From: Sphingopyxis macrogoltabida
Lineage (GTDB): Bacteria > Pseudomonadota > Alphaproteobacteria > Sphingomonadales > Sphingomonadaceae
Assembly (NCBI RefSeq): GCF_001314325.1
Contig: NZ_CP009429.1
Location: 1,240,501-1,304,500, forward strand
DNA length: 64,000 bases
Direction of reading: 5' to 3'
Below are positions 1 through 7,548 of the stretch, one piece after another; position 1 is the first letter of the stretch, and each line of letters starts with the position of its first letter. The translations under genes were made by a program, and so were the position numbers. The notes under the pieces were generated by a model. It was given only the letters and a program-made list of their open reading frames with translations, was not told where the DNA came from and did not search any database.

Positions 1-1
1 G

Positions 2-1924
2 ATTGACGACCAGGCGATGCGCTCGATCGCCGACGTGCTTCGCTATGTCCCCGGCGCGGTGATCTCTCAGGGCGAGGGCCACCGCGATCAGATCATCCTG
101 CGCGGCAATAACAGCACCGCGGACTTCTTCGTCGACGGCCTGCGTGACGATGTGCAATATTACCGCGGCCTCTACAATGCAGAGCGGATCGAGGTCCTGA
201 AAGGCCCCAACGCGATGATCTTCGGGCGCGGCGGTGGGGGTGGGATCGTCAACCGCGTCACCAAGCGCCCCGTTGCCAACGCCTTCATCAGCGGCAGCGG
301 CTCGGCGGACACATATGGCGCATGGTATGTCGACACCGACATCAACCAGCCGATCGGCGAATCCGCCTCCGCTCGGCTGAACGCCGTTTACGAGGAGTTC
401 AACAGCAACCGCGATTTCTACGACGGACGCCGGATTGCGATCAATCCGACCTTTGCCCTATCCCTCGGTGGCACCACCCGGATCGACCTGGGGTTCGAAT
501 ATAACAATGACAAGCGCACGATCGATCGAGGCGTCCCCTCGGCTGCGCAGGGCTCTCTGACGAGCCCGTCACGCCCCCTCACCGGCTTCCGCGACACCTT
601 CTTCGGTGTTCCGGGTTTCAACGTCAGCGATTTCGAGGCCAAGGTCCTGAGCGGGCGCATCGAGCATCGGTTCAGCGACAACCTGACCCTGACCAGTCGG
701 GTCCTGTACGGCGACTATGACAAGCTCTATCGGAACGCCTTTGCGGTGACCCCGGTCACGCCGCGCGTCGGCATCCAAAGCGTCGGCATCGAAGCCTATA
801 GCGATCCCACGACGCGCAAGAACTTCTTCAACCAGAACGACCTTGTCTGGACCGTCACCACCGGCCCCGTCCGCCACGTGCTGCTCGCCGGCTTTGAAGT
901 TGGTGATCAGCGCACGCGCAACCAGCGGATCAACGGCTTTTTCGGAAGCGGCGATATCGTCAATGGAGGGCGGCGTGTCTTTGTGGGGTTGGCCGACCGG
1001 ATCACGGTGCCGCCGGTGACGCTGCGCACCACCGCCAATACCGGCTACCGGTCGATCCGGACAAATGCCGACGCCACTGCCTTCTATGTGCAGGACCAGA
1101 TTTCGATCGGCGAACATGTCGATGTCATCGGCGGCGTTCGCCGCGACCGCTTCAAGCTCAGCGTCGACGACCTGGTCGCCGGGCAGAGCTATAGCCGGAC
1201 GGACACTCTCTGGTCTCCCCGTCTGGGGGTGGTGCTGAAGCCGGTGCAACCCGTCTCGATCTACGCCAGCTATAGCCGGTCCTTCCTGCCCCAGTCGGGC
1301 GATCAGTTTTCATCGCTCGACATTACAAGCGCCGCGCTGGAGCCGGAGAAGTTCGACAATTACGAACTTGGCCTCAAATGGGATATCTTTCCAACGCTGA
1401 ACCTGACCGCTGCTGTCTACCGCCTCGACCGTACCAACACCCGCGCGACCGACCCCAACGACGCCACGCGGACGGTGCTTACGGGCGCGCAGCGCAGCAA
1501 AGGGCTTGAGCTCGGCCTGAGCGGCGCGATCACACCCCAATGGCAGGTCAGTGCGGGCTATGCACTGCAGGACGCGAAGATTCGCAAGACGACGAGCGCG
1601 GCCCCGGCCGGGCGCGAGGTACCGCTGGTTCCCAAACAGCAGGCTTCGCTCTGGACCCGCTACGACTTCACCCCTCGCTTCGGGGCCGGCGTCGGCGTCT
1701 ACCACCAGTCGAAGAGCTTCACTTCCATCAGCAACACCGCCGTCCTGCCCGCCTTCACCCGTGTGGATGCTGCCGCATTCTTCAAGCTCACCCCCCAGAT
1801 CGAGGCGCAAATCAACGTCGAGAACCTCCTCAACAGCAACTATTTCTCGTCCGCCTACAACGACAACAACATCATGCCTGGTGCGCCGACGACGGCGCGA
1901 GCTACGGTTAGAATGAGCTTTTAG
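2..1924 (+). CDS. TonB-dependent siderophore receptor, 5' end outside window
   Basis: Outer-membrane gated channel for ferric siderophores, driven by TonB-ExbBD. The frame is already open at base 2, so the signal peptide, TonB box and first part of the plug lie upstream of the window. Visible plug features are an RGNNS turn, VDGLRD, and the conserved ERIEVLKGPNAMIFGRG segment that ends the plug, followed by a glycine run and VNRVTKRP. The remaining 550 or so residues have the alternating pattern of a 22-strand barrel and end in the outer-membrane-type aromatic terminus RMSF. The DUF1440 gene starts 17 bases downstream, so the two are probably co-transcribed. The family call is firm; the substrate cannot be read from the sequence. 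Confidence 0.93.
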   Translation: MDDQAMRSIADVLRYVPGAVISQGEGHRDQIILRGNNSTADFFVDGLRDDVQYYRGLYNAERIEVLKGPNAMIFGRGGGGGIVNRVTKRPVANAFISGSGSADTYGAWYVDTDINQPIGESASARLNAVYEEFNSNRDFYDGRRIAINPTFALSLGGTTRIDLGFEYNNDKRTIDRGVPSAAQGSLTSPSRPLTGFRDTFFGVPGFNVSDFEAKVLSGRIEHRFSDNLTLTSRVLYGDYDKLYRNAFAVTPVTPRVGIQSVGIEAYSDPTTRKNFFNQNDLVWTVTTGPVRHVLLAGFEVGDQRTRNQRINGFFGSGDIVNGGRRVFVGLADRITVPPVTLRTTANTGYRSIRTNADATAFYVQDQISIGEHVDVIGGVRRDRFKLSVDDLVAGQSYSRTDTLWSPRLGVVLKPVQPVSIYASYSRSFLPQSGDQFSSLDITSAALEPEKFDNYELGLKWDIFPTLNLTAAVYRLDRTNTRATDPNDATRTVLTGAQRSKGLELGLSGAITPQWQVSAGYALQDAKIRKTTSAAPAGREVPLVPKQQASLWTRYDFTPRFGAGVGVYHQSKSFTSISNTAVLPAFTRVDAAAFFKLTPQIEAQINVENLLNSNYFSSAYNDNNIMPGAPTTARATVRMSF

Positions 1925-1941
1925 ACAAAGGCGTGGGAGAG

Positions 1942-2442
1942 ATGGATGTGGGCACAAAGCGCGTAATCGAAGGCGCTGTGGCGGGCGCGGCTGCAGGGTT
2001 GATGGCCTCATGGGTAATGTCCGAGTTCCACGACGCCTGGAAAGTGGCATCCGGCGAGAGGGACGTCGGAGACGAGCCCAACACCGTCAAGGTGGCCGAC
2101 GCTGTAACGGAAGCAACCGTAGGGGAGCCGGTGCCGGAGGAATATCGCGAGCCCGCCGGAGCAGCTGTTCATTACGGCTTTGGGATGTTTCTCGGCGCTC
2201 TCTACGGAGCCGCGGTGGAGGTTCGCCCAGAGACCAGCGCTGGGTTCGGAACCGCCTACGGAGCGGCGGTGTCGCTGGTCGCCGACGAGATGGCGATGCC
2301 GGCGTTGGGCTTCAGTCCCCCCGCTTCGGAGGTCGCAGCTTCGACGCACCTCCGCGGCTTTGTCTCGCACCTGGTTTTCGGCGTAGCTCTGGAAGCAGCG
2401 CGGAGGCTCCTAATTGCGGGTGTCAGAGCGAAAATCGGCTAA
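1942..2442 (+). CDS. DUF1440 (YagU-like) inner-membrane protein
   Basis: About 166 residues with several glycine/alanine-rich hydrophobic helices (AVAGAAAGLMASWVM near the N-terminus, YGFGMFLGALYGA in the middle, HLVFGVALEAARRLL at the end). This matches the YagU/DUF1440 inner-membrane family, whose function is poorly known (acid stress in E. coli). An ATG at 1942 is preferred because AAAGG at 1927-1931 sits ten bases ahead. A GTG at 1933 is the alternative start but leaves that ribosome site only one base away. It directly follows the TonB receptor gene and is probably in its transcript. Confidence 0.75.
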   Translation: MDVGTKRVIEGAVAGAAAGLMASWVMSEFHDAWKVASGERDVGDEPNTVKVADAVTEATVGEPVPEEYREPAGAAVHYGFGMFLGALYGAAVEVRPETSAGFGTAYGAAVSLVADEMAMPALGFSPPASEVAASTHLRGFVSHLVFGVALEAARRLLIAGVRAKIG

Positions 2443-2510
2443 AACGGTATGCTCGCGACCTTCCCCCGCGCACTCTTGCGAGCCAGCCGCGTTGTCGCTC
2501 TCCAGAAGTG

Positions 2511-2538
2511 ACAACGGCGCGGTGGCCCGCGCCGTTGT
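2511..2538. terminator. 12-bp perfect hairpin, probable bidirectional terminator
   Basis: The arms ACAACGGCGCGG and CCGCGCCGTTGT pair perfectly around a TGGC loop. There is no clear T-tract. It lies after the DUF1440 gene on the + strand. Before the IS element landed at 2544, it lay about 10 bases beyond the stop of the - strand gene at 3416-3739, so it probably served both. Confidence 0.6.
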
Positions 2539-2547
2539 GCATCCTAG

Positions 2548-3415
2548 GTCACAAACTCATAAATGGGATTCCCTTTTTGGGGTGGTCGTGATTCAAGCTC
2601 CTGGAAGGGAGCTTATGATGAGCGTGCGTCGCTACGAGCTGTCGGATTTCGAGTGGTCGGTGATCGAGCCGTTGCTGCCCAACAAGCCGCGCGGAGTTGC
2701 CAGGGTCGATGATCGTCGGGTGCTGAACGGCATCTTCTGGCGTCTTCGAACCGGTTCGCCTTGGGCGGACATACCTGAGCGCTATGGCCCACCGACGACC
2801 TGCTACAACCGCTTCGTTCGATGGCGCAAAGCGGGAGTTTGGGACCGCATCTTCGAGGCGGTGTCGAGAGCCTATGAAGGCGAGCTTCAGATGATCGATA
2901 GTTCCTCGATCCGCGTCCATCAGCATGGCGCGAATGCAAAAAAAGGGGTCCGAAGGAAGCCGAGGCTGGGGACGACGCTCCAGCCCGATGCATGGGGCGC
3001 TCGCGGGGCGGACTGACCACCAAGATCCATGCGCTTGTTGATGCGAACGGCCTGCCGATCATGCTGAAGCTCACCGAGGGCCAAGCCCATGATGGCCGCA
3101 GCGCCGCCGACATGCTCGACGCGATCGGCGAGGATCAGATCCTCCTTGCCGACCGCGCCTATGACAGTGACGCGCTGCGTGAGAAGATCGCCGGACAAGG
3201 TGCCTGGGCCAACATCAAACCTTTGCCGAACCGGAGGAAGGTGCCGGCATTCAGCGCCTTCCTTTATCGCTACCGAAATCTCGTCGAGCGCTTCTTCAGT
3301 AAGCTCAAGCACTTCCGAGCCGTCGCAACTCGATACGAGAAGCACGACGCAAACTACCTCGCCCTCGTCAAACTCGCCTCAGCCAAAATCTGGATGCGAT
3401 TTATGAGTCGGTGAC
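2548..3415 (+). mobile_element. IS5-family (IS427 group) insertion sequence, 868 bp
   Basis: The ends are imperfect inverted repeats: GTCACAAACTCATAAAT at 2548 and, reverse-complemented from 3415, GTCACCGACTCATAAAT (15 of 17 match). A 4-bp CTAG lies on each side (2544-2547 and 3416-3419), fitting a CTAG target duplication. The element carries a two-phase DDE transposase. Length and organisation fit the IS427 group. The insertion lies at the TAG stop of the neighbouring - strand gene without changing its protein. Confidence 0.9.
2615..3414 (+). CDS. IS427-group DDE transposase, made by -1 frameshifting
   Basis: Two overlapping reading phases encode one transposase. The first (from ATG 2615) carries the DUF4096-type N-terminal part with EPLLPNKPRGV, WRLRTGSPW and the catalytic MIDSSSIRVHQHG. 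The second carries GRSRGGLTTKIHAL, LADRAYDSD and the C-terminal YRNLVERFFSKLKHFR with the last acidic catalytic residue. The switch is at a seven-A run (2938-2944) followed by GGGG, read GCA AAA AAA GGG in the first phase. This is a classic -1 slippery site, so a fused product is expected. Close in family to the transposase at 19500-20272 but clearly different in sequence. Confidence 0.9.
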
Positions 3416-3739
3416 CTAGTGGTTGTAGCCATGCTCATTGTACCGGCGCGCGTCGCGACGCGCATGACGTACTTCCCGGCGATAGTCCTGACGGGCGTGC
3501 CGGTTCGTGGCGTAACCGTTGTAGCCGTAGTCGGAATAACCGTTACCGTGACTGCCATGCCCTTCGCCTTGGGAGTAGCTTCGGCCGTGACCCTGAGGCT
3601 GAACATAGCCATGTCCTTGGCTGTAGTAGCTCTGGCTCTGATACCCATGGCCACCGGATTGGCGGGCATGGGCCGGTGGTTCGGCGAGGGCCGGTACGGC
3701 CACGATGAGTGCCAATCCGGCGATTGCGAGCTTGAACAT
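3416..3739 (-). CDS. Small secreted Gly/His/Tyr-rich protein
   Basis: 107 residues. A signal peptide (FKLAIAGLALIVAVPALA, cut after ALA) is followed by a low-complexity region rich in Gly, His, Tyr, Gln and Ser (repeated GHGY and GHGS motifs), then a basic tail (RREVRHARRDARR). I do not recognise a named family. The dense histidines and the position beside copper-resistance genes suggest a periplasmic metal-binding role, which is inference. The ATG at 3739 is chosen because it starts the signal peptide; the frame upstream of it is not protein-like. Its TAG stop forms part of the CTAG target of the adjacent IS. Confidence 0.6.
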   Translation of the reverse strand: MFKLAIAGLALIVAVPALAEPPAHARQSGGHGYQSQSYYSQGHGYVQPQGHGRSYSQGEGHGSHGNGYSDYGYNGYATNRHARQDYRREVRHARRDARRYNEHGYNH

Positions 3740-4106
3740 GGTGCTCAGCCTGGGTTTGTCCCGAAGACTCTGGAAAGCCCGTCCGGTGCCCGCCACCGGA
3801 TCAGGCACATAAGCCGGACCGCGGAGCCGACTTTAAGCCCGCAGGACAGCGAGAGGGAAACGGCTTAGGATATGGGGGAAAGGGGCGAAAGGTGCCGCGG
3901 ACGGCTCCGCGCGCCTGATAAGCTTCGACTTCCGAGCTGAGACGAGTTCCCGGCGTAAAGTGCTTCCGTCCCGTCTTTCGGGCTGGAGAGATGTATGCGC
4001 AGATCGTGCTGAACCGGGCTTGAAGCGTGTGGCATTCGTTCGCTTCGGATTCGAGGGGTGTTCACCGGCCGTGCGTAATACATGTGAGGCTGGCTAAGGA
4101 ATGAAC
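3740..4106. other. Intergenic divergent region, 367 bp
   Basis: Lies between the divergent small secreted gene and the sigma-factor operon. Apart from the ECF-type promoter at 4053-4079 I see no gene. It is relatively rich in G runs (GGGGGAAAGGGGCGAAAGG near 3874), but none is followed by GCGTA at the spacing of the regulon motif. Confidence 0.5.
4053..4079 (+). promoter_or_regulatory. ECF-sigma-type promoter, copy 1 (sigma operon itself)
   Basis: GAGGGGT at 4053-4059, 13 bases, then GCGTAAT at 4073-4079. This is one of six copies in the window with identical spacing, all ahead of metal-resistance genes. The gap between GGGG and CGTA is 15 bases, typical for -35/-10 elements of ECF sigma factors. 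The expected transcript start, near 4086, leaves a short leader before the ATG at 4107. Position implies autoregulation of the sigma operon. Confidence 0.75.
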
Positions 4107-4391
4107 ATGGACATGGATTTAGACAGCGCGTTGCGCCGCCTTGCCGAGCAACCGCTTCATCCCGGGCTCGCGGAACTGGAAGGCGACGTCATGCGGCTGG
4201 TCGCGGCGAAACGGCGCGCGGGCGCGGGAGTGACGTTGCGATCCGGCATGCTGGCAGCGCTGGGCGCAGTCGCTTTGGGAGTGGTGGGCGGCGGATTGTC
4301 GTCCAACGCGACGACTGCGCAGGTGCCGACGCTAACACCCTTCGGGCCTGCCATGCCGCTAGCGCCTTCGACCTTACTCGCGTTCCAGTGA
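4107..4391 (+). CDS. CnrY-like small membrane anti-sigma factor
   Basis: About 94 residues: a short acidic cytosolic segment (DLDSALRRLAEQPLHPGLAELEGDVMRLV), then one membrane helix (MLAALGAVALGVVGGGL) and a short outer tail. Size, topology and position directly before a CnrX-like sensor and an ECF sigma gene match CnrY-type anti-sigma factors, which hold the sigma factor at the membrane. Sequence similarity in this family is low, so the call rests largely on context. ATG 4107 is chosen over ATG 4101 because AAGGA at 4096-4100 touches 4101 but lies six bases ahead of 4107. The stop overlaps the next start (GTGA). Confidence 0.65.
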   Translation: MDMDLDSALRRLAEQPLHPGLAELEGDVMRLVAAKRRAGAGVTLRSGMLAALGAVALGVVGGGLSSNATTAQVPTLTPFGPAMPLAPSTLLAFQ

Positions 4392-4831
4392 CGAGCGGCG
4401 GCCAAAGGACGATGCTGATCGCCATCGTCGCGTTCGTGGCGGCGGTCGCAGGCGTGTGGGCTGGACGCGAATTGTTTCCTGCGCCGACGAGCCCGGGCGT
4501 GGAGCTTCATAGCTTGCTCCACGAGGGGCTCGAGCTGGACGAAGCTCAACGGACCAAGCTCGAGACCCTGGAGTCGCGCTTCGCCGTTCGACGGCGTGCG
4601 TTGGAGCTGGAACTCAGGGCCGACAACGCGCGGCTCGCCGACGCCATCGAGGCCGAACATGGTAATGGGCCGCAGGTGGCGGCGGCCGTCGATCGTTCGC
4701 ACGGCTCGATGGGCGAGCTCCAAAAGGAGACGTTGAACCATATGTTCGCGATGCGTCAGATCCTGAGGCCCGACCAGGCGAGGACGTTTGACCGCGCGGT
4801 GGTGAAGGCGCTGACCGCAGACGCGCGGTGA
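4388..4831 (+). CDS. CnrX-like periplasmic heavy-metal sensor
   Basis: 147 residues. An N-terminal membrane anchor (LIAIVAFVAAVAGVWAG) precedes a helical periplasmic domain of the CnrX/Spy type. His41, His45, Glu62, His118 and Met122 have the same spacing as the known nickel/cobalt ligands of Cupriavidus CnrX (His42, His46, Glu63, His119, Met123; from memory). Metal binding there relieves the anti-sigma factor. It is translationally coupled on both sides: GTG 4388 overlaps the previous stop, and its own stop overlaps the sigma gene's GTG. Whether it senses copper or nickel/cobalt cannot be told by eye, but all neighbouring effectors are copper genes. Confidence 0.85.
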   Translation: MTSGGQRTMLIAIVAFVAAVAGVWAGRELFPAPTSPGVELHSLLHEGLELDEAQRTKLETLESRFAVRRRALELELRADNARLADAIEAEHGNGPQVAAAVDRSHGSMGELQKETLNHMFAMRQILRPDQARTFDRAVVKALTADAR

Positions 4832-5400
4832 GCCTTGATCTCACGGCCTGCACGGACGGCGAACTCGCCGCCTTGACGCTCGGCGGACGTCAGGCTGCGT
4901 TCGCTGAGATCATGCGGCGGCACCAAAGACCGGTCTACCGCCTGATCCGCTCGCATATCGGCGACGCCGAAGAGGCGCTTGACCTCACTCAGGAATGCTT
5001 CGTGGCCGCCTTTCAGAACTTGCGAGAGTATGACGGAGATCGGCCGCTCTCTGCGTGGCTGACCCGCGTGGCGATCAACAAGAGCCGCGACTGGCATCGG
5101 CGGCGGCGCATACGCCAGATATTATCGTTCGCCTCTTCGCTGCCGCCCGAGACGATCGAGGGTGAGCGGGACGAGGCGCCAGGTGCCGACGCCGTCACCT
5201 TCGACCGTGCCAAGCTTGCTCGGCTTTCGCGCGCGGTGTCCGAGCTGCCGGCCACGCTCAAGGAGACGCTCTTGCTACGGACCGTGGAAGGGTTGTCCCA
5301 AGCGGAGACTGCGGCCGCGCTGGGGATCAGCGGCAAGGCCGTGGAGACGCGGCTCCGGCGCGCGCGTGAAAAATTGTCGAAAATTCTCAACTTCGCATGA
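4828..5400 (+). CDS. ECF RNA polymerase sigma factor, CnrH/RpoE-like
   Basis: 190 residues with sigma region 2 (FAEIMRRHQRPVYRLI, DLTQECFVAAFQNL, SAWLTRVAINKSRDW) and region 4 (LSRAVSELPATLKETLLLR, then the EGLSQAETAAALGISGKAVETRLRRA helix-turn-helix). Region 3 is absent, as in ECF sigmas. It starts at a GTG overlapping the sensor's stop, so all three regulatory proteins are coupled. The promoter of copA overlaps its own TGA stop. The likely regulon is defined by the six GAGGGGT-N13-GCGTAAT sites. Confidence 0.93.
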   Translation: MSLDLTACTDGELAALTLGGRQAAFAEIMRRHQRPVYRLIRSHIGDAEEALDLTQECFVAAFQNLREYDGDRPLSAWLTRVAINKSRDWHRRRRIRQILSFASSLPPETIEGERDEAPGADAVTFDRAKLARLSRAVSELPATLKETLLLRTVEGLSQAETAAALGISGKAVETRLRRAREKLSKILNFA

Positions 5401-5425
5401 GGGGTTGGGCCGGTTCGAGCGTAAT
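5399..5425 (+). promoter_or_regulatory. ECF-sigma-type promoter, copy 2 (copA)
   Basis: GAGGGGT at 5399-5405, 13 bases, GCGTAAT at 5419-5425. The first two bases lie within the TGA stop of the sigma gene. It stands about 65 bases ahead of the copA start and should drive copA-copB and perhaps the DUF305 gene. Confidence 0.75.
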
Positions 5426-5490
5426 GATGGGTAAGGTCGGCGGCCCCCCCGCCGCCGGCCGCAAGCATTCAACTGGAGCGAAGGAACGGC

Positions 5491-7548
5491 ATGAGCCGCA
5501 ATTTGAACCGGCGCGACGTGATGCGCGGAACCGCCATGCTAGGCGGCACCCTGGCCATGTCGGCTCACCTGCCAGCTTGGGCGCAAGCTGTGTCGCGCGG
5601 CATCGCCAAGCCCCTGCCGACCGTGTCGGGCACAAACATCGCGCTGACGATCGACCGGATGAAGCTGGTCATGGACGGAATCACGACGCCCGCGATCGGG
5701 GTGAACGGCACGGTCCCGGCGCCACTCGTCCGCCTCAAGGAAGGCCAGAAGGTCCGGCTCGCGGTGACCAACAATCTCGACGAGGATAGCTCGATCCACT
5801 GGCACGGCCTCATTCTGCCGTTCCAAATGGACGGCGTGCCGGGCATCAGCTTCCCCGGCATCAAGGCACGTTCGACCTTCGTGTACGAGTTCCCGGTCGT
5901 GCAGTCGGGCACCTACTGGTACCACAGCCACTCGGGCGAGCAGGAGCAGGACGGGCTCTACGGCCCCATTGTGATCGATCCCGCGGGGCCCGACCCGATC
6001 GCATTCGACCGCGAGCATGTGATCGTGCTGTCCGACCATAGCCAGATGACCGGCGAGGAGATCTTCCGCAAGCTCAAGCAGATGGGTGGCGCCTATTTCA
6101 ACTATCAGCGCCCGACGCTGAGCGGGCTGCTCGCCGGCCGTGAAATGCCCCTCAAGGATCGCCTAAAGTGGGGGCAGATGCGGATGGACCCGGCCGATAT
6201 TGCGGATGTCACGGGGTCTACCTACACCTTCCTGGTCAATGGCTTCGGGCCTTATGACAACTGGACGGGTCTCTTCCAGCCAGGCGAGCGGGTTCGGCTA
6301 CGCATCGTCAACGCCGCGGCGCAGACCAACTTCAACGTCCGCATCCCTGACCTGCCGATGACGGTGGTGCAGGCCGACGGCCAGAACGTCCGGCCCGTCG
6401 CCGTGGACGAGTTCCAGATCGGGGTTGCAGAGACGTTCGACGTGATCGTGACGCCTGGCGACCGCGCCTACAGCTTCGTGTCCGAAGCGATCGACCGTTC
6501 CGGCATGGGGCGCGCGACCCTTGCACCGCGCGAGGGCATGATCGCCCCAGTCCCGCCGCTGCGTCCGCGCACCCTGCTGACTATGACCGACATGGGCATG
6601 GACATGGGAAGCATGGAGGGCATGTCCGGGATGTCCGACGAGAACCCGGTGGCAAAGCGCGGCCTCGACCCCACGGTCCAGCAGAACGCATCGCGTAACC
6701 TGTGGAAGCTAACCGGCTGGAAGGGGCCGACTGACCACGGAGCGGTCGCGGTTGCGTCCGGCATGGCGGGCATGGCCGGCATGGGTCATGGCCAAATGAC
6801 CTCCGGCGCGATGGCGGGAATGGACCACAGCCAGATGGGTGCCGGCGCGTCGGGCATAACCCCAAGCCAGACGGGCAGCGGCGGCATGGCGGGGATGGAC
6901 CACGGCGCCATGCAAGGCGGTGCAGGGCAGGCCGGTGGAATGGCCGGAATGGATCACGGCTCCGGGGGCATGAGCATGGACATGAACATGCGCAACCCGA
7001 AGAACGCGCCCGGCGTCAAGATGGGGCCGGGGGTGCAGACCATCTCGCCGATGCCGAAGGACCGCACAAGCGAGCCGCCACAGGGGCTGGAGGACGTCGA
7101 TCATCGCGTGCTCACCTATCGGGATCTCGTTGCGCTGGATCGCAACCCGGACGTGCGTGCGCCATCGCGCCAGTTGGAAATTCACCTGACGGGGAACATG
7201 GAGCGCTACATGTGGGGCTTCGACGGCCAGAAGCTGAGCGATCCAGCGGACCCCATTCCGTTCCGAAAAGACGAGCGGGCGCGGGTGACATTGATCAACG
7301 ACACGATGATGCCGCACCCGATCCACCTGCACGGCCACTTTTTCGAACTAGTAACGGGCCATGGCGACCAGGCCCCACGCAAGCACACCGTAAACGTGCC
7401 GCCCGGAGGCAAGATGACTTTCGACGTGACGGCAGATGCGCCCGGTGACTGGGCGTTCCACTGCCACAATCTCTATCACATGACCGCAGGCATGATGCGT
7501 GTCGTAACCGTTCGCCCGATGGGTGAGGAGAGTCGCGATGCGGGCTAA
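5491..7548 (+). CDS. copA: Copper resistance multicopper oxidase CopA
   Basis: 685 residues. A twin-arginine signal (NRRDVMRGTAMLGG, cut after AWA) exports the folded enzyme to the periplasm, where CopA oxidises Cu(I) and binds excess copper. Copper-ligand motifs are IHWHG (about residue 103), YWYHSHSG (142), HPIHLHGHFF (609) and the C-terminal HCHNLYHMTAGMM (656), giving type 1, 2 and 3 centres. Between the second and third cupredoxin domains is a long Met/His-rich insert (residues 367-503) with repeats such as GMDHSQM and GMDHGAM. AAGGA five bases ahead supports ATG 5491. The copB start overlaps its last codons. Confidence 0.96.
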   Translation: MSRNLNRRDVMRGTAMLGGTLAMSAHLPAWAQAVSRGIAKPLPTVSGTNIALTIDRMKLVMDGITTPAIGVNGTVPAPLVRLKEGQKVRLAVTNNLDEDSSIHWHGLILPFQMDGVPGISFPGIKARSTFVYEFPVVQSGTYWYHSHSGEQEQDGLYGPIVIDPAGPDPIAFDREHVIVLSDHSQMTGEEIFRKLKQMGGAYFNYQRPTLSGLLAGREMPLKDRLKWGQMRMDPADIADVTGSTYTFLVNGFGPYDNWTGLFQPGERVRLRIVNAAAQTNFNVRIPDLPMTVVQADGQNVRPVAVDEFQIGVAETFDVIVTPGDRAYSFVSEAIDRSGMGRATLAPREGMIAPVPPLRPRTLLTMTDMGMDMGSMEGMSGMSDENPVAKRGLDPTVQQNASRNLWKLTGWKGPTDHGAVAVASGMAGMAGMGHGQMTSGAMAGMDHSQMGAGASGITPSQTGSGGMAGMDHGAMQGGAGQAGGMAGMDHGSGGMSMDMNMRNPKNAPGVKMGPGVQTISPMPKDRTSEPPQGLEDVDHRVLTYRDLVALDRNPDVRAPSRQLEIHLTGNMERYMWGFDGQKLSDPADPIPFRKDERARVTLINDTMMPHPIHLHGHFFELVTGHGDQAPRKHTVNVPPGGKMTFDVTADAPGDWAFHCHNLYHMTAGMMRVVTVRPMGEESRDAG

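Noticed and set aside
1961..1967. GCGTAAT near the DUF1440 start
   Set aside because: No GAGGGG element 13 bases ahead; it lies inside the coding frame.
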